Assembly: GCF_004924335.1 (NCBI RefSeq)
Contig: NZ_CP024633.1
Location: 4,526,001 to 4,590,000, forward strand
Source of the DNA: Mycobacteroides salmoniphilum
GTDB taxonomy: Bacteria; Actinomycetota; Actinomycetes; Mycobacteriales; Mycobacteriaceae
Direction: 5' to 3'
Length of the DNA stretch: 64,000 nucleotides
The notes beneath the pieces are model-generated. The model was not told the origin of the DNA. It was given only the letters and a program-made list of their open reading frames with translations, and searched no databases. Both the position numbers and the translations under genes were made by a program. This document shows, piece after piece, positions 51,467 through 64,000 of the stretch. Each line of letters starts with the position of its first letter. The stretch's first letter is position 1.

Positions 51467-54400
51467 TGTTGCTGCACCTCCCCCGTCATGGCCTCCAGCA
51501 CTCGCTGGAACCGCTCGACGATCTTCTGCACCCGGTTCACGCCGAATACTGCGGTATCGAATTCGACACGCAGGACCAGTTCGTTGCCGGGCATGGCTTG
51601 CAGGGTCAGCGGGTAGTGGTTGTACTCACGGCCGCTGACTTCGGTGATGGCCAACCCGTCGGCCATGGATGACGCCACTGACTCCACCGGATAGTTCTGG
51701 TAGACGAAGAGGGTGTCGAACAGTTGGTCATGACCGACGGCATGGTGGATCTCGCTGAGGGCCAGATGCTGGTGGTCGAGGGTATCGCTGTGACGGCGCT
51801 GTAGATCGTCCAGCAGCTCGGCGACAGTGGTGTCGGGCGTGATCGTCGCCCGCACCGGCACGGTGTTGATCAGCAGGCCGACCATGGAATCCGCACCCGC
51901 CACCTCCGCGGACCGGCCTGAGACCGCGACCCCGAAGGCGACATCATGCCGGCCCGTCAGCCACATCAGCACCTGCGCCCAGGCAGCCTGCAGCACAGTG
52001 TTGACGGTGGTGTGTTCAGCGCGCGCCAATGCGTTCACAGCCCTGGTTGTCTCAGTGGGCAACCGGTAGGTCTGCGTGGCACGTCGCCCTGACGTTGTCC
52101 GGCCCCTGGGGGCGACCAAGGCCGGGGTGTCGAATCCCGCAAGAACCTCGCGCCAGGCCTCACGCGCACTGTCGAGATCTCGATCGGACAGCCATGTCAC
52201 GAACCTGCGGTACGACCCGGCTGCGGGGAGGCGTTGTCCGTAGTAGCCGGCAAATATCTCCTGCAGCAAGATCGGCAGTGACCAGCCGTCGAGCACGATG
52301 TGGTGATAGGTCATGACAAACCGGTGCACGTTATCGGATACGCGGATCAGTGCCGCACGGAAGGCCGACTGCCGGGCCAGGTCGCACACCAATGCCCGCT
52401 CGGCGGCGCATAGATCCCGCAGCCTGTCATCGATATCGGCCTTCTCCATGGATATTTCGAGGTATTGCCAGGGCACGCTGGGGTTGGCCGGAATGATCTG
52501 CACCGGTTCGTCGAATCGCTTGTCGAACCGGGCCGCCAGATTGGGGTGACGGTTGATCACCGTGTGTACCGCCTCACGCAGCCGCTGGGCGTTCAGCGGG
52601 CCGGTAACCGTGACATCGAGCTGCATGGCATAGACGTCATCATCATTACCGCGAGTCGTATTGGCCTGGAACAGAAGTCCGCGCTGCAGGGGCGTCAGGG
52701 GCAGTACGTCGGCGATCGGAGCGTCCCGATCGAGCTCATCGATCTCCTGCTGAGTGAGCCGAGCGGGGGCGATGTCGGACGGTGTCAGACCACCGCCACC
52801 CCCGCGCACATGCGTGCAGATCCCGGTCAGAGCGTCGAACCACAGCTGGCTGAGTCGACCGACCCGCGCATCGTCCAGCGCCGAGGGGGCCCATGTCCAG
52901 TTGGCGTAAAGACTTGGACCGGAATCTGTTTCGGCGGTACTCGCGTTCAGTTCCACGGTGTGACCGAGGGGCATGGATATCGCGGCGGCCGCAGCGGATA
53001 CCGCCGCTCCGTCGCGGCTGACCTGCCACAGTTCAGTGAGGGCCTCCGACTGTGCGGCGTCGGCCGCCCCCAGTCGGCCGAGGTAGTTGAATCCAATGGC
53101 TGGATCCGGTCCGGACAGATCGATATCGGCGTTGAGGTAGCGCGTCAGTCCGTAGGTCATGCCCTCGGGCAGAGCGCGCAATTGTTCCTTGGCATCTTTG
53201 ATCACGCGTCCCAGTGCCGGATCGCCGGCCACCACCTGATCCCAGCGCAGCCCACCTTCGGATCGCCCCACATGCCCCGCGACTCTCAATGCCACCGGGT
53301 ACTTGGAGGTGAACCAGCCGACGGTGCGGGATAGGTCGATGTTGGGAGCGATCTCTCCGAGATCCTCCACGCGGCCGTGCCCCTCGACGTCGATACCCAC
53401 CGGCAGCGTGACGCCGAGGAATTCGGTCAACGCCAACGCATAGGCGATCAACAGAATGTCTTGAATCCCAGCGTGGAACGCCGCCGGTACCTCACCAAGC
53501 AGCGCGCGGGTCGTCTCAACGTCCAGTGACGCCGTGAGGTGTCCGGCGGTGGCATACGTATCCAGCTCAGGCCGCGGCGCGGGCAGTGCCGATGGGGTGG
53601 CCAACACCCGGCGCCAGCCATCGGCCTGTTCCACCGCGGCTGCGGTGTGAGCGTGTTCGCCGAGCAGTGATGCCCACCGGGCGAATGAGGTTCCGGTCGT
53701 CGGCAATGTCGCCGGTTGACCATGGCGATGCTGCGCCCACGCGATGTTGAGGTCTTCAAGCAGGATCCGCCAAGACACCGCGTCGACGGCCAGGTGATGA
53801 ATCGTCAACACCAGCTGGCTCGTGGACCTCACCCACAACGCGCTGACCATCTCTCCCGCAGCCGGATTCAACCGCGACCGCGCCATCGTCAACGCCTCAT
53901 CGGACAACGCGTCCACCGAGTTCAGATGCGGCAGTACGGAACCCTTTTCGGGCACCAGAAGTGACCAGTCCTGTGCCTCGTCCACCTCGGCGCGCAGCCG
54001 CAGCATGGCATGCCGGTCGAGCAGCGCGCCCAGGACAACCGCCACATCGGACTCGGCAACTCCCGACGGAGCTTGGATAACCACCGTCTGGTTGAACTGG
54101 TCGATCGGGCCGCCGGACTTTTCGACCTCACGCAGCCAACGCATGATCGGTGTCGCCGCCACCGGGCCGACGCCCTCATCAATCGGACCTGTGTCATCGC
54201 CCGTCACCCCGACAACCTGAGCCAGTCTGGCCACGGTCTGCTCGACAAAGATGTCCCGGGGCCGACACATCACGCCGCATGCCCGGGCTCGGGCAACCAC
54301 TTGCATCGACAGGATGCTGTCTCCACCAAGATCGAAAAAGGAGTCGTCGACTCCGACACGATCGAGCCCGAGAACTTGGGCGTAGATGCCGGCCAGTGTC

Positions 54401-57400
54401 TCCTCGATCGCGTCGGCCGGAGCGCGATATCGATCGACGTCCCGATACTCCGGTACCGGCAGCGCGCGGGTATCGAGCTTGCCGTTCACCGTCAACGGCA
54501 ATGCGTCCAGAACGACGATCGCGCTCGGGACCATATAACCAGGCAACCTGTCTGCCAAGGTATTTCGCAGCACGGCCGCGTCCACCGCTCCGGTCATCGA
54601 TTCCGTGACGTAACCGACCAGACGCGTGATGCCCGGTTGGTCCTCGCGGGCGATCACCACCGCCTGCGACACGACGTCCAGCGCGGCCAACGCTGCCTGC
54701 ACTTCGCCGAGTTCGATGCGGTATCCGCGAATCTTCACCTGGTCATCGGCACGGCCCAGATACTGCAGTTGCCCGTCCGCACCCCATCGCACCAAGTCCC
54801 CGGTGCGATACATCCGCGCACCGGACTCACCGAACGGGCAGGCCACAAACCGAGATGCGGTCAACCCCGACCGCCTCAGGTACCCGCAGGCCACACCATC
54901 GCCGGCCACGTACAGCTCGCCGGTCACACCGACCGGCACCGGCCGCAACCACCCATCGAGTACGAACAGCGCCGAGGTCGGCACGGGCGCACCGATGGGC
55001 GCAGCCCCGGATCCAGCCGTCAACGGTGTGCTCATCGATGCGTAGACCGTGATCTCGGTGGGACCGTAGGCGTTGATCACCGTCCGTCCCGGTGCCCAAC
55101 GATCCACTACCTCGCCGGGACAGGCCTCGCCGCCGAGAAGCAGCGCCACCGACTCCAATCCCTGCGACGGCAATGCCCCAGCCGCAGAAGGGGTTTGGGC
55201 GAGAACGTTGACGCGCTCGCCGACCAGCAGCGCATGGAACTCATCGGGTGAGCTCACCATCGATTCGGGCACCACCACCAGGCGTGCGCCGCCGAGCAGC
55301 GCGGCCCAGATCTCCCAGACCGAGAAGTCGAACGCATAGGAATGACACTGTGTCCATACCTGATCCGTTGGCAGGTGCTCCGGTGTCGACCGCGCCAAGT
55401 GGGTCACATTGTGGTGCGTGACGGCCACTCCCTTGGGTACACCGGTGGTTCCCGATGTGTAGATGAGGTAGGCGATGTCCTCGGGAGCCGGGTCAGGGAG
55501 CGCCGTACCGAGTTGGTCATCCACCATGGAGTCATCGATATCGGACATATCGCCGACATCGATGACCACCAACCCTCGACCGTCCAACCGCTCGGCCAGA
55601 CCGCCGGTGGTCATCGCGACCACGGGCGCCGCATCGGCCAGCATGAACTCAATCCGCGCGGCAGGCACCGCCGGGTCGATCGCGAGATACGCCGCCCCGG
55701 ACTTCAGTACCGCCAGCATGGCGACGATCGCTTCGGCGGAGCGTTCCATCAGCAGCGCAACGCAGCCTCCCGGACCCGAGCCCTGCGCGATGAGCATGTG
55801 CGCCAAGAGATTCGCGGCCCTATCGAGTTGCCGATAGGTCATCGAACGCTCGCCGTGGGTAACCGCCACCGCCTCGGGCGTGCGCGCCACCTGCTCCCCG
55901 AACAAGCCCAGGACCGATACCGGAGCGCTTCGCTTCCGGCACAACATCGCTCGATTACCCATGACGTCGAGGCGGGCGTGTTCCCGCGCATCGACCACGT
56001 CGATCGATGAGAGGCGCCGGCCGACGTCGGCGGTCATCGCCATCACCACCCGCTCGAAGCGGTCGACCAGCGTTTCGATGCTGGCCCGGTCGAAGACGTC
56101 GGTGCGGAACTCCACCGTCCCGCCGATACCGGCGGGATCACCAGTGTGCGTTCGACGTTCGGCCATCGAGAAGCTCAGATCCATCCGAGCGGTCTGGGTG
56201 TCGGCCGCCATCTGGTTGACCTCCAGGTCACCCAGTGCCAATCCGGGCCCGGACGTGTTGTTGTCCTGTCCGGGGACGTTCTGCCAGCCCAGCGCCACCT
56301 GAACCAGGGGGTGGTGGGTCAGGGATCGGGTGGGGTTGAGCCGCTCGACAAGCACCTCGAAAGGCACGTCCTGGTTTTCGTACGCGGCCAGACTCCGTCC
56401 TCGCACCTGGGCAAGCAGCTCCGCGATTGTCGGATCACCGGCCAGGTCCACCCGCAATACCAAGGTGTTGACAAAGAACCCGATCAGCTCATCGAGGGCA
56501 GGGTCTCGGCGCCCAGCGATCGGGAATCCCACCGCGACATCGGTACTTCCGCTGAGCTTGCCCAGCAGTACCCCGAGCGCGGCCTGCAGCACCATGAAGC
56601 TGGTGGCGTTGTGTTCCCTTGCCACTCTGGCAATCTGCTGTTGCAGGGCAGCGGGCCAGTCCAGCGCCACCGTGGCGCCACGTTGGTCGGTGGCCGGCGG
56701 GTATGGCCGGTCGGTGGGCAGCTCCACCCGTTCAGGCATCCCCGACAGCGCGCCCTGCCAGTAGGCCACCTGTGTCGCGATGCGGCTCTCACCATCGTCG
56801 AGATCACCGAACTCGGCACGTTGCCATAGCGTGTAATCGACGTACTGCACCGCCAGCGGCGTCCAGCCCGGAGCCTGGCCCGCGGACCGGCTGGCGTAGG
56901 CCACCCCGAGGTCGGCCACCAGCGGGGTGATCGACCAGGCGTCGGCCGCGATGTGGTGTACCACGGCCGCCAGCACGTGTTCGTCACCGGTGATGCGGAA
57001 AAGCCTTGCCCTCAAGGGTATTTCAGTAGCCAGATCAAAGGTGTGCCGCGCCGCCTCGCCTATGGCCTCCTGCAGCTGTCCCTCCGTCCAACCGGTGGCA
57101 TCGACAACGTCCCAGCCAAAGTGAGCGCGATCGGAGGGCACAACCAGCTGCCGCGGCACTCCCTCCGTCGCCTGGAACAGGGTTCTTAGGCTCTCGTGGC
57201 GGGCCACCACATCGGCCAGCGCCGCACCCAGTGCGCCGACGTCTAGGTCCCCGCTGATTCGAAGGGCTGTCGCCATGTTGTAGACCGGCGAAGGCCCTTG
57301 CAATTGATCCAGGAACCACAACCGCGACTGGGCAAACGAAAGCGGAATCTCCGCGGGCCGCTCGCGAGCCGCCAAGGAGCCGAGCGTGTTCGGCTCCCCG

Positions 57401-60400
57401 CCGATACGAGGTGCCAGCTGGGCCACCGTCGGCGCTTCAAACACGGTGCGCACCGATATCGCGGCATCCAGGTCGGCGTTGACCGCAGCGATCAGACGCA
57501 TCGCCGACAGCGAATCCCCGCCCAGGTCGAAGAACGAGTCGTCGACGCCCACACGTTCGACACCCAGTACCCGCGCGTAGATTCCGGCCAAGATCTCCTC
57601 GGTGAGGGAGCTCGGGGCGCGGTAGCAATCGATGTCCTGATACTCGGGTGCCGGTAGGGCGCGGGTGTTGAGCTTGCCGTTGACGGTCATCGGCAACGTC
57701 GCCATTACCACCACGGCGACCGGAACCATGTAGGCCGGCAGTTGCTCGGCGAGCTGCGCGCGCAATTTGGCCGGGTTTGTTGTTCCGGTCACGTAGCCCA
57801 CTAGGCGCTTGTCGCCAGGACGGTCCTCGCGCGCGATCACCGCCGCTTGCTCGACCCCATCCAGTCCCGCCAACACCGCCTGGATCTCTCCGAGCTCGAT
57901 GCGATACCCGCGAATCTTGACCTGCTCATCGGCGCGTCCCATATACCGCAGCTGCCCGTCGGTGCCCCAGCGCACCAGATCACCGGTGCGATACATCCGC
58001 TGGGCCGGCGCTCCCGCACTGACAAACGGGCACGCCACGAATCGCGATGCCGTCAAACCGGTTCGGCCCACATACCCCAGACCCACACCGCGGCCGGCGA
58101 TGTACAACTCGCCAACCACCCCGGGCGGCACGGGACGCATCAACCCATCCAGCACGAACATCGCCGCACCCGACACCGGCGCACCGATCGGAACGTGCGG
58201 TCCCGCCGACTCAGCTTTCAGCGGCACACTCCGGGAGGCACAGATCGTGGTCTCGGTCGGGCCGTAGGCATTGACCATCAGCCGTCCGGGTGCCCAGCGG
58301 TCCACCACCTCGGCCGTGCAGGGCTCACCTGCCACCAACAGGGACACCGATCCCAAAGACTCGGGTGCCAGCATCGCGACGGCCGAGGGCGTCTGGCTCA
58401 ACGCGCTGACCTGTTCGGCCACCAACAAGGCGGTGAGATCCTCGGGTGAGCGCGCCACCGACTCCGGCACCACCACCAACCGTCCCCCATGTAGCAGCGC
58501 GCCCCAGATCTCTTCGACCGATGCGTCGAAGGCATAGGAATGCCACTGTGTCCACACCTGTCCTGCCAGGAAGGTGTCCCGTGCCCCCATCAGCTGCGTC
58601 ACGTTGTGATGAGTGATAGCAACGCCCTTGGGGACACCGGTGGTACCCGACGTGTAGATGATGTACGCGAGATCGTCCGGATCCGGCACCGGCAGTACGG
58701 ACTCCACCGCGGTAGCGACGACATCCGCGGTGTCGCCGGCATCGATGACCGACAGGTCGTACCCGGTCAGACGATCGGCCAGGCCCGCCGTGGTGATCGC
58801 GGTGGTGGGCGCGGCATCGGCAAGCATGAATTCGATTCGCGCGTCGGGCAGTGCGACGTCGATCGGCAGATACGCGGCCCCGGTCTTGAGCACCGCCAGC
58901 ATTGCCACGATCGCTTCCGGGGAGCGTTCGGCCAGCAGCGCCACACACGCACCTGGGCGGACACCTTGGCCGATGAGCCTGTGCGCCAGTCGATTTGTGG
59001 CATCGTCGAGTTCTCTGTAGGTCATCTCTCGACCGTTGAAACTGATCGCGACCGCCTCAGCCGCATGCGCGACCTGCTCGGCAAACAATGATGGAATCGA
59101 CATGGGGGCCGGAACAGGGGCGGCCAGCACCGCACGGTTGCCCCAGCCGTCGACGCGGGTGTGCTCGGCCTCATCGAGCACGTCGATGCACGAAAGTCGC
59201 TGGGAGGGATCGGCAGTCATTGCGGCCACCACCCGCCGCCACCGTCCGAGCAGCGTTTCGATGCTGTGCGCGTCGAACACATCGGTACGGAATTCCACCG
59301 CCCCGCCAATCCCGGCGGGCTCTCCGGCCTGGGTCCAGCGCTCCCCTAGCGAGAACGTCAGATCCATCCGGGCCGTCTGGGTGTCCATTGGCAGCGGCGT
59401 CACCCGCAGGTCGCCGAGACGCAACGCACCAGCGGGACCTGCGTCCTGCCATGGCAGATTCTGCCAGGCCAATGCCACCTGTACGAGCGGGTGATGGGTC
59501 AGGTTTCGGGTGGGGTTGAGCCGCTCCACCAAGATCTCGAAGGGAACGTCCTGATGCTCGTACGCGGCCAGGCTGCGCTGCCGCACCTGGGCCAACACAT
59601 CCGCCACAGTGGGATCGCCGGCCAAGTCGACGCGCAGCACCAAGTTGTTGACGAAGAAGCCCACCAACTCGTCCAGTGCCGGATCACGGCGCCCCGCGAT
59701 CGGGAAGCCCACGGCCACATCGGAAGTCCCACTGAGCCTGGAAAGCAGTACCGCCAGAGCTGCCTGCATCACCATGAAGCTTGTCGCGCCGTGTTCGCTC
59801 GCGGCCACGCGCATCTGCTGCTGCAATTCGGCCGGCCACTGAACCTCCACGGTGGAGCCGCGCTGATCGGCAACCGGCGGGTAGGGCCGATCGGTCGGCA
59901 GCGCCACCCGCTCGGGGAGACCCGCAAGTGCGTCTTCCCAATAGGCCAACTGCGCGGCGATGGGACTGCCGCTGTCGTCGAGGTCGCCCAACTGTGCACG
60001 CTGCCACAGCGTGTAGTCGACGTACTGCGCGGCCAAGGGCTCCCAGTCGGGAGCGTGGCCAGCACACCGGCTGGCGTACGCCACACTCAAATCGCGCACC
60101 AACGGAGTGAGGGACCACCCGTCGGCGGCGATGTGGTGCACCACCGCCACCAACACATGTTCGTCCTCGGTGACACGGAAAAGTGTCGCCCGCAAAGGGA
60201 TTTCGGCCGCCAAGTCAAAGCTATAGCGGACTGCCGTGGCGACCGCCTCATCCAGGCGGCTCGATGGCCATGTCGTGGCATCAACGACATCCCAGCCGAA
60301 GTCGGCCTCGTCCTCCGATACCACCACCTGCCGAGGCGTTCCGCCGGGCGCCTCGAAGCGCGTACGCAGGCTTTCGTGGCGGGTGATCAGGTCGCCCAGT

Positions 60401-63400
60401 GCCGCAGCCAGCGCGCGGGTATCAAGGCTCCCATGTAGCCGCAGGCCCACCGGCATGTTGTACACAGGTGAGGGGCCCTGCAATTGATCGACGAACCACA
60501 ACCGGTTCTGGGCGAAGGACAGTGGAATCAGTGCGGGTCGATCTCCTGCCACCAGCGGTTCCAGGCGCCCCGTGCCCTCACCGATACGCGGAGCCAACTG
60601 GGCAACGGTGGGCGCCTCGAAGACCGTGCGCGCGGAAAGTTCGGTATTCAGACTCGCGTTGATCGCTGCGACCAGACGCATCGTCGAGACGGAATCTCCG
60701 CCGAGATCGAAGAATGAATCGTCGACGCCAACACGTTCCACATCCAGCACGCGCGCGAAGATTCCGGCCAGGATCTCTTCGACCGCGCCTGCCGGTGCAC
60801 GGTAATGGTCAGCATCCTGATAGTCCGGCGCCGGCAACGACCGGGTGTCGAGCTTGCCGTTGACCGTCATGGGCAAGGCCGCCAGCGTCATCACGGTGGC
60901 GGGAACCATGTAGCCCGGCAGCCGTTCAGCCAGTGCCGCGCGGACGGTGATCGGATCGGCGCTTCCGGTGATGTAGCCGACCAGGCGCTTGTCTCCCGGA
61001 CGATCCTCCCGGGCGATCACCGCCGCGTGATCAACTCCCTCCAGTGCGGTCAGCGCAGATTGGATCTCGCCGAGCTCGATGCGGTACCCACGAATTTTGA
61101 CTTGCTCGTCGGCGCGGCCGAGGTAGTCCAGCTGGCCGTCGGCTCGCCAACGCACCAGATCGCCGGTGCGGTACATGCGCGTTCCGGCCTCGCCGAACGG
61201 ACAGGCCATGAACCGCGACGCGGTCAAGCCCGAGCGACGCCAGTACCCCATGCCGACTCCCGCACCGGCCAGGTACAACTCGCCGACCACGCCGGCGGGC
61301 ACCGGACGCAGCCACTCGTCCAGCACAAAGAACGACGCCCAGGCAGTTGGCGAGCCGATCGGCGGTGGACCCGCCTCTGCCTCCAAAGGAGCACTGGCAC
61401 ACAACCACATCGTCGTCTCGGTGGGGCCGTAGACGTTGACCATCACCCGACCCGGCGCCCAGCGATCCACCAATGCCGGCGGACAGGGCTCCGCGCCGAT
61501 GACCAACGACGTCGCCTCCAGACCATCGACCGCCAGCATCGACACCGCCGACGGGGTTTGCGTCAGCACCGTCACCTGCTCGCGCACCAGCAGCTCGTGG
61601 AAGTCATGCGGCGAACGGGCCACTAGCTCGGGCACCACCACCAGCCGTCCACCGTGCAGCAGCGCACCCCAGATCTCCCACACCGAGAAGTCGAACGCAT
61701 ACGAGTGGAATTGCGTCCACACCTGTCCCGGTTCCAGCGGCACGCCGATCTGTAGCGAGTCGAACAGCTGCGTCACGTTGCGCTGACTGACTGCGACGCC
61801 CTTGGGCAACCCGGTAGTGCCCGAGGTGTAAATGATGTGGGCCATCTCATCGGGAGCTGGCGGCGGCACTGCGGTACTCGGCTGGGCGGCAACAGCTGAA
61901 TCCTCGACATCGAAGACCATCAGGCCGTGCCCGGTGAAGCGGTCAACGAACATTGTGGTGGTGACGGCCGCGATCGGCGCTGCGTCAGACAACATGAACT
62001 CGACGCGGGCCGAGGGCAGCGCCGGATCGATCGGCAGGTAGGCCGCGCCGGTCTTGAGCACTGCCAAGATCGCCACGACTGCCTCAGCTGAACGAGGAAA
62101 CATCAATGCGACGCGCTCGCCGGGACCTACACCGCAGCCAATGAGTAGGTGCGCCAACTGGTTTGACGCCTCGTCGAGCTCCCGATACATCAACGAACGG
62201 TGCCCGCAGACCAGTGCCACCGCTTCCGGCGCACGCCTCACCTGCACGGAGAACAGCTCCGGCACCGACCCAGGCGCCGGAAGAGTTGTCAGCACGGCCC
62301 GATTGCCCCACCGCTGCAGCCGGGCGCGCTCGGTTCCGTCGAGCATCTCCACCGCCGACAGCGACCGACCCGGATCGGAGGTCATCGCCTCCAACACCGC
62401 CTCAATCCGGTGCGCGAGGGCTCCGATATCGGCAGCGCCGAAAACTGCCGTGTCGTATTCGATGCGCAGCCGTAGTTCCTTACCGGGTATGGCTTGCATC
62501 GTCAGCGGGTAATCGGTCGATTCGTGGCTGGTGATCTCGGTGATGGTGATCCCGTCCACGCCTGATAACGCGCTGCTATCCACCGGGTAGTTCTCGAACA
62601 CGAACAGGGTGTCGAACAGTCGATCGTGGCCGGCGATGCGGTGGATCTCGCTGAGCGAGAGGTGCTGATGCTCAAGGGTCTTGGCGTGGGAGCGCTTCAG
62701 CTGATCCAGCAGATCGATGGTGGTTGTCTGCGCGGTGATGTCCGCACGCACCGGCACGGTGTTGATCAACAGGCCCACCATCGATTCCGCGCCCACCACC
62801 TCGGCCGGCCGCCCGGATACCACGGTGCCGAAGGCGACGTCATGGTGACCGGTCAATGAGGTGAGCAGCAGTGCCCAGGCGCCCTGCAACACGGTGTTGA
62901 CGGTGGTGTGCTGCAATCGCGCCAGCTCACCGAGTGCCCGCGTGGTGTATTCGGACACTCGGTGAGCCCGCACGCCGCGCTGCCCCCGCACGGATCTCTG
63001 TGGCGAGTCGACGAGTGTGGGCGCGTTAAAATCCGCGAGCACCTCACCCCAGGCCGCCTGGGCGCCCCCGTGATCCCGGTCCGACAGCCAGCCGATGAAA
63101 CTCCGGTAGGGAGTGGCGGCGGGTAACCGCTGCCCGCGGTAGCTGGCGAAGATCTCGTGCAGCAGGATCGGCAGTGACCAGCCATCGAGGACGATGTGGT
63201 GGTTGGTGAGCACAAATCGATGCCGGTCATGCGCGGTGCGAATCAAGGCCACCCGGAAGGCCGGCGGGTCGGACAGATCACACACGGCGGCGCGTTCAGC
63301 GGCACACACCCGCTGGATCTGTCCTTCGGTTTCGGCACTGAGGAATTCGACATGGGTGTCGATATCCAGATCGACATATCGCCACCCCGCGCTGGGATCG

Positions 63401-64000
63401 GCGGGGATGATCTGCACCGGTTGGTCGAACTGCTCGCAGAATCGAGCCGCCAGGTGTGGGTGGCGACCCGCCACCGTTTGCACGGCGTCGTGCAGACGAT
63501 GCTGATCCAGTGGGCCGTCGACCGTGATGTCGAGCTGTACCACATACAGATCGTCGGGTCCATCCCCTGCGCGGCTGTGAAAGACCAGGCCTTGCTGTAA
63601 TGCACTCAGCGGCAGTACATCTGCGATCCGGTACTGCTGCTCCAACTCGTCGATCTGCCGTTGACTGAGCAGGGCAGGTGCGATGTCCGACGGGGTCAGC
63701 CCGCCCCCGCCCTGTCGCACGTGCGCGCAGATACCGACCAGCGCGTCGAACCACAGCTGGCTCAGACGGGTGATCTGGCCGTGGTCGAATACCGACGACG
63801 CCCACGTCCAGTTGGCTTGTAACTGCGGGCCGGTATCGGCGTCGAGGGTGCCGGCGTTGAGTGCCACCGAGTGGGTCAACGGCATCGGAATCGCCGCGGC
63901 AGCAGCGGTCGACGACACGCTCTCCGTGGATATCCGCCACAGATCATCGGATTGTTCGGTGCCTGCACCCCCCAATCGACCCAAATAGTTGAAGGCGATC
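51463..64000 (-). CDS. Non-ribosomal peptide synthetase, partial, (E)-C-A-T-C-A-T-C-A-T-E-C
   Basis: At least 4178 residues; the 5' end is outside the window. The frame continues through 64000 within the end of an E domain (AFNYLGRLG); the apparent Met at 63984 is only an internal TTG. Domains (residues counted from 63984): E end 1-115; C 115-552; A 555-1060; T near 1093; C 1148-1618; A 1621-2125; T near 2152; C 2208-2675; A 2675-3185; T near 3215; E 3278-3748; C 3751-4168. It ends after a C domain, which must act with the A domain of the next protein. Hand-read A codes (GrsA numbering) are DFWTVGVMW, DAESLAAIC and DFWALGAVY; I know no firm match. The C domain before the third A domain has HHIAADAWS. 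Confidence 0.93.
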   Translation of the reverse strand, partial: IAFNYLGRLGGAGTEQSDDLWRISTESVSSTAAAAAIPMPLTHSVALNAGTLDADTGPQLQANWTWASSVFDHGQITRLSQLWFDALVGICAHVRQGGGGLTPSDIAPALLSQRQIDELEQQYRIADVLPLSALQQGLVFHSRAGDGPDDLYVVQLDITVDGPLDQHRLHDAVQTVAGRHPHLAARFCEQFDQPVQIIPADPSAGWRYVDLDIDTHVEFLSAETEGQIQRVCAAERAAVCDLSDPPAFRVALIRTAHDRHRFVLTNHHIVLDGWSLPILLHEIFASYRGQRLPAATPYRSFIGWLSDRDHGGAQAAWGEVLADFNAPTLVDSPQRSVRGQRGVRAHRVSEYTTRALGELARLQHTTVNTVLQGAWALLLTSLTGHHDVAFGTVVSGRPAEVVGAESMVGLLINTVPVRADITAQTTTIDLLDQLKRSHAKTLEHQHLSLSEIHRIAGHDRLFDTLFVFENYPVDSSALSGVDGITITEITSHESTDYPLTMQAIPGKELRLRIEYDTAVFGAADIGALAHRIEAVLEAMTSDPGRSLSAVEMLDGTERARLQRWGNRAVLTTLPAPGSVPELFSVQVRRAPEAVALVCGHRSLMYRELDEASNQLAHLLIGCGVGPGERVALMFPRSAEAVVAILAVLKTGAAYLPIDPALPSARVEFMLSDAAPIAAVTTTMFVDRFTGHGLMVFDVEDSAVAAQPSTAVPPPAPDEMAHIIYTSGTTGLPKGVAVSQRNVTQLFDSLQIGVPLEPGQVWTQFHSYAFDFSVWEIWGALLHGGRLVVVPELVARSPHDFHELLVREQVTVLTQTPSAVSMLAVDGLEATSLVIGAEPCPPALVDRWAPGRVMVNVYGPTETTMWLCASAPLEAEAGPPPIGSPTAWASFFVLDEWLRPVPAGVVGELYLAGAGVGMGYWRRSGLTASRFMACPFGEAGTRMYRTGDLVRWRADGQLDYLGRADEQVKIRGYRIELGEIQSALTALEGVDHAAVIAREDRPGDKRLVGYITGSADPITVRAALAERLPGYMVPATVMTLAALPMTVNGKLDTRSLPAPDYQDADHYRAPAGAVEEILAGIFARVLDVERVGVDDSFFDLGGDSVSTMRLVAAINASLNTELSARTVFEAPTVAQLAPRIGEGTGRLEPLVAGDRPALIPLSFAQNRLWFVDQLQGPSPVYNMPVGLRLHGSLDTRALAAALGDLITRHESLRTRFEAPGGTPRQVVVSEDEADFGWDVVDATTWPSSRLDEAVATAVRYSFDLAAEIPLRATLFRVTEDEHVLVAVVHHIAADGWSLTPLVRDLSVAYASRCAGHAPDWEPLAAQYVDYTLWQRAQLGDLDDSGSPIAAQLAYWEDALAGLPERVALPTDRPYPPVADQRGSTVEVQWPAELQQQMRVAASEHGATSFMVMQAALAVLLSRLSGTSDVAVGFPIAGRRDPALDELVGFFVNNLVLRVDLAGDPTVADVLAQVRQRSLAAYEHQDVPFEILVERLNPTRNLTHHPLVQVALAWQNLPWQDAGPAGALRLGDLRVTPLPMDTQTARMDLTFSLGERWTQAGEPAGIGGAVEFRTDVFDAHSIETLLGRWRRVVAAMTADPSQRLSCIDVLDEAEHTRVDGWGNRAVLAAPVPAPMSIPSLFAEQVAHAAEAVAISFNGREMTYRELDDATNRLAHRLIGQGVRPGACVALLAERSPEAIVAMLAVLKTGAAYLPIDVALPDARIEFMLADAAPTTAITTAGLADRLTGYDLSVIDAGDTADVVATAVESVLPVPDPDDLAYIIYTSGTTGVPKGVAITHHNVTQLMGARDTFLAGQVWTQWHSYAFDASVEEIWGALLHGGRLVVVPESVARSPEDLTALLVAEQVSALSQTPSAVAMLAPESLGSVSLLVAGEPCTAEVVDRWAPGRLMVNAYGPTETTICASRSVPLKAESAGPHVPIGAPVSGAAMFVLDGLMRPVPPGVVGELYIAGRGVGLGYVGRTGLTASRFVACPFVSAGAPAQRMYRTGDLVRWGTDGQLRYMGRADEQVKIRGYRIELGEIQAVLAGLDGVEQAAVIAREDRPGDKRLVGYVTGTTNPAKLRAQLAEQLPAYMVPVAVVVMATLPMTVNGKLNTRALPAPEYQDIDCYRAPSSLTEEILAGIYARVLGVERVGVDDSFFDLGGDSLSAMRLIAAVNADLDAAISVRTVFEAPTVAQLAPRIGGEPNTLGSLAARERPAEIPLSFAQSRLWFLDQLQGPSPVYNMATALRISGDLDVGALGAALADVVARHESLRTLFQATEGVPRQLVVPSDRAHFGWDVVDATGWTEGQLQEAIGEAARHTFDLATEIPLRARLFRITGDEHVLAAVVHHIAADAWSITPLVADLGVAYASRSAGQAPGWTPLAVQYVDYTLWQRAEFGDLDDGESRIATQVAYWQGALSGMPERVELPTDRPYPPATDQRGATVALDWPAALQQQIARVAREHNATSFMVLQAALGVLLGKLSGSTDVAVGFPIAGRRDPALDELIGFFVNTLVLRVDLAGDPTIAELLAQVRGRSLAAYENQDVPFEVLVERLNPTRSLTHHPLVQVALGWQNVPGQDNNTSGPGLALGDLEVNQMAADTQTARMDLSFSMAERRTHTGDPAGIGGTVEFRTDVFDRASIETLVDRFERVVMAMTADVGRRLSSIDVVDAREHARLDVMGNRAMLCRKRSAPVSVLGLFGEQVARTPEAVAVTHGERSMTYRQLDRAANLLAHMLIAQGSGPGGCVALLMERSAEAIVAMLAVLKSGAAYLAIDPAVPAARIEFMLADAAPVVAMTTGGLAERLDGRGLVVIDVGDMSDIDDSMVDDQLGTALPDPAPEDIAYLIYTSGTTGVPKGVAVTHHNVTHLARSTPEHLPTDQVWTQCHSYAFDFSVWEIWAALLGGARLVVVPESMVSSPDEFHALLVGERVNVLAQTPSAAGALPSQGLESVALLLGGEACPGEVVDRWAPGRTVINAYGPTEITVYASMSTPLTAGSGAAPIGAPVPTSALFVLDGWLRPVPVGVTGELYVAGDGVACGYLRRSGLTASRFVACPFGESGARMYRTGDLVRWGADGQLQYLGRADDQVKIRGYRIELGEVQAALAALDVVSQAVVIAREDQPGITRLVGYVTESMTGAVDAAVLRNTLADRLPGYMVPSAIVVLDALPLTVNGKLDTRALPVPEYRDVDRYRAPADAIEETLAGIYAQVLGLDRVGVDDSFFDLGGDSILSMQVVARARACGVMCRPRDIFVEQTVARLAQVVGVTGDDTGPIDEGVGPVAATPIMRWLREVEKSGGPIDQFNQTVVIQAPSGVAESDVAVVLGALLDRHAMLRLRAEVDEAQDWSLLVPEKGSVLPHLNSVDALSDEALTMARSRLNPAAGEMVSALWVRSTSQLVLTIHHLAVDAVSWRILLEDLNIAWAQHRHGQPATLPTTGTSFARWASLLGEHAHTAAAVEQADGWRRVLATPSALPAPRPELDTYATAGHLTASLDVETTRALLGEVPAAFHAGIQDILLIAYALALTEFLGVTLPVGIDVEGHGRVEDLGEIAPNIDLSRTVGWFTSKYPVALRVAGHVGRSEGGLRWDQVVAGDPALGRVIKDAKEQLRALPEGMTYGLTRYLNADIDLSGPDPAIGFNYLGRLGAADAAQSEALTELWQVSRDGAAVSAAAAAISMPLGHTVELNASTAETDSGPSLYANWTWAPSALDDARVGRLSQLWFDALTGICTHVRGGGGGLTPSDIAPARLTQQEIDELDRDAPIADVLPLTPLQRGLLFQANTTRGNDDDVYAMQLDVTVTGPLNAQRLREAVHTVINRHPNLAARFDKRFDEPVQIIPANPSVPWQYLEISMEKADIDDRLRDLCAAERALVCDLARQSAFRAALIRVSDNVHRFVMTYHHIVLDGWSLPILLQEIFAGYYGQRLPAAGSYRRFVTWLSDRDLDSAREAWREVLAGFDTPALVAPRGRTTSGRRATQTYRLPTETTRAVNALARAEHTTVNTVLQAAWAQVLMWLTGRHDVAFGVAVSGRSAEVAGADSMVGLLINTVPVRATITPDTTVAELLDDLQRRHSDTLDHQHLALSEIHHAVGHDQLFDTLFVYQNYPVESVASSMADGLAITEVSGREYNHYPLTLQAMPGNELVLRVEFDTAVFGVNRVQKIVERFQRVLEAMTGEVQQQ

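Noticed and set aside
43569..63988. Many open frames antisense to the NRPS genes
   Set aside because: Long frames on the opposite strand are expected in high-GC coding DNA; none has a motif or ribosome site.
43319..64000. Glycopeptidolipid synthetase pair mps1-mps2
   Set aside because: The domain order does not fit: there is no terminal reductase, five visible A domains and an extra C-T end. No neighbouring gpl or mmpL genes are seen in the window.
43319..64000. Mycobactin or exochelin siderophore synthetase
   Set aside because: No salicylate, hydroxylase, formyltransferase or siderophore transport genes are in the window and the A codes do not look like ornithine or lysine. An exochelin-like role cannot be fully excluded because the upstream part is missing.
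1..64000. tRNA, rRNA, CRISPR arrays and insertion sequences
   Set aside because: I looked for tRNA T-loop patterns, regular spaced repeats and transposase motifs (DDE, RNase H-like, Ser recombinase) and saw none. A dedicated search could still find a single tRNA.

Overview
The window reads as a high-GC actinobacterial chromosome, most likely a rapidly growing mycobacterium of the Mycobacteroides abscessus/chelonae type. The signs are many TetR regulators, deazaflavin (F420)-type reductases, an MpaB-family oxygenase, small secreted proteins, 4-base ATGA gene overlaps and very large peptide synthetase genes. The species is an inference; no rRNA or tRNA gene is visible. Both ends cut genes: an IclR-type regulator on the left and a non-ribosomal peptide synthetase (NRPS) on the right.

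Bases 1-10,400 hold small catabolic and redox units, each with its own regulator: IclR with an SDR and a DapB-fold reductase; TetR with an old-yellow-enzyme and a Ddn-like reductase; MpaB with TetR; TetR with an SRPBCC protein; and a CoA-transferase with an HMG-CoA-lyase-like enzyme. Several regulators sit beside perfect inverted repeats that look like their operators.

Bases 10,400-13,600 encode an ECF-like sigma factor, a membrane-anchored Rieske protein placed like an anti-sigma factor, a cupredoxin lipoprotein, a Tat-exported metallophosphoesterase and a membrane protein. The same promoter-like motif lies before the sigma gene and before the cupredoxin gene.

Bases 13,600-25,600 are mixed: SDRs, LysR, a phosphoribosyltransferase, a hydrolase, an endonuclease/exonuclease/phosphatase protein, DedA, a CGNR zinc-finger regulator, small secreted proteins, a DUF1326 protein flanked by CsoR-like G-tract palindromes, and an amidohydrolase.

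Bases 25,590-33,744 hold the most unusual unit: seven tightly coupled minus-strand genes (LuxE-like acyl-activating enzyme, IscU-like protein lacking the third cysteine, NifS-like cysteine desulfurase, MacB-like permease, ATPase, acyl carrier protein, fatty acyl-AMP ligase), divergent from an acyl-CoA carboxylase carboxyltransferase. Its parts suggest a sulfur-modified acyl product that is exported; that is inference.

Bases 33,800-43,300 carry a Hod/AqdC-type cofactor-free dioxygenase homologue, an NlpC/P60-like hydrolase, a low-GC stretch with a decayed nitronate monooxygenase, a zinc alcohol dehydrogenase, two small secreted proteins, a TetR-glycosyltransferase pair, another TetR, and membrane proteins.

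Bases 43,319-64,000 are two translationally coupled NRPS genes with the visible order (E)-C-A-T-C-A-T-C-A-T-E-C then A-T-C-A-T-E-C-T. The last two A domains read as threonine-type. The final module has lost its A domain and there is no thioesterase or reductase, so the line must be finished or released by something outside this window.
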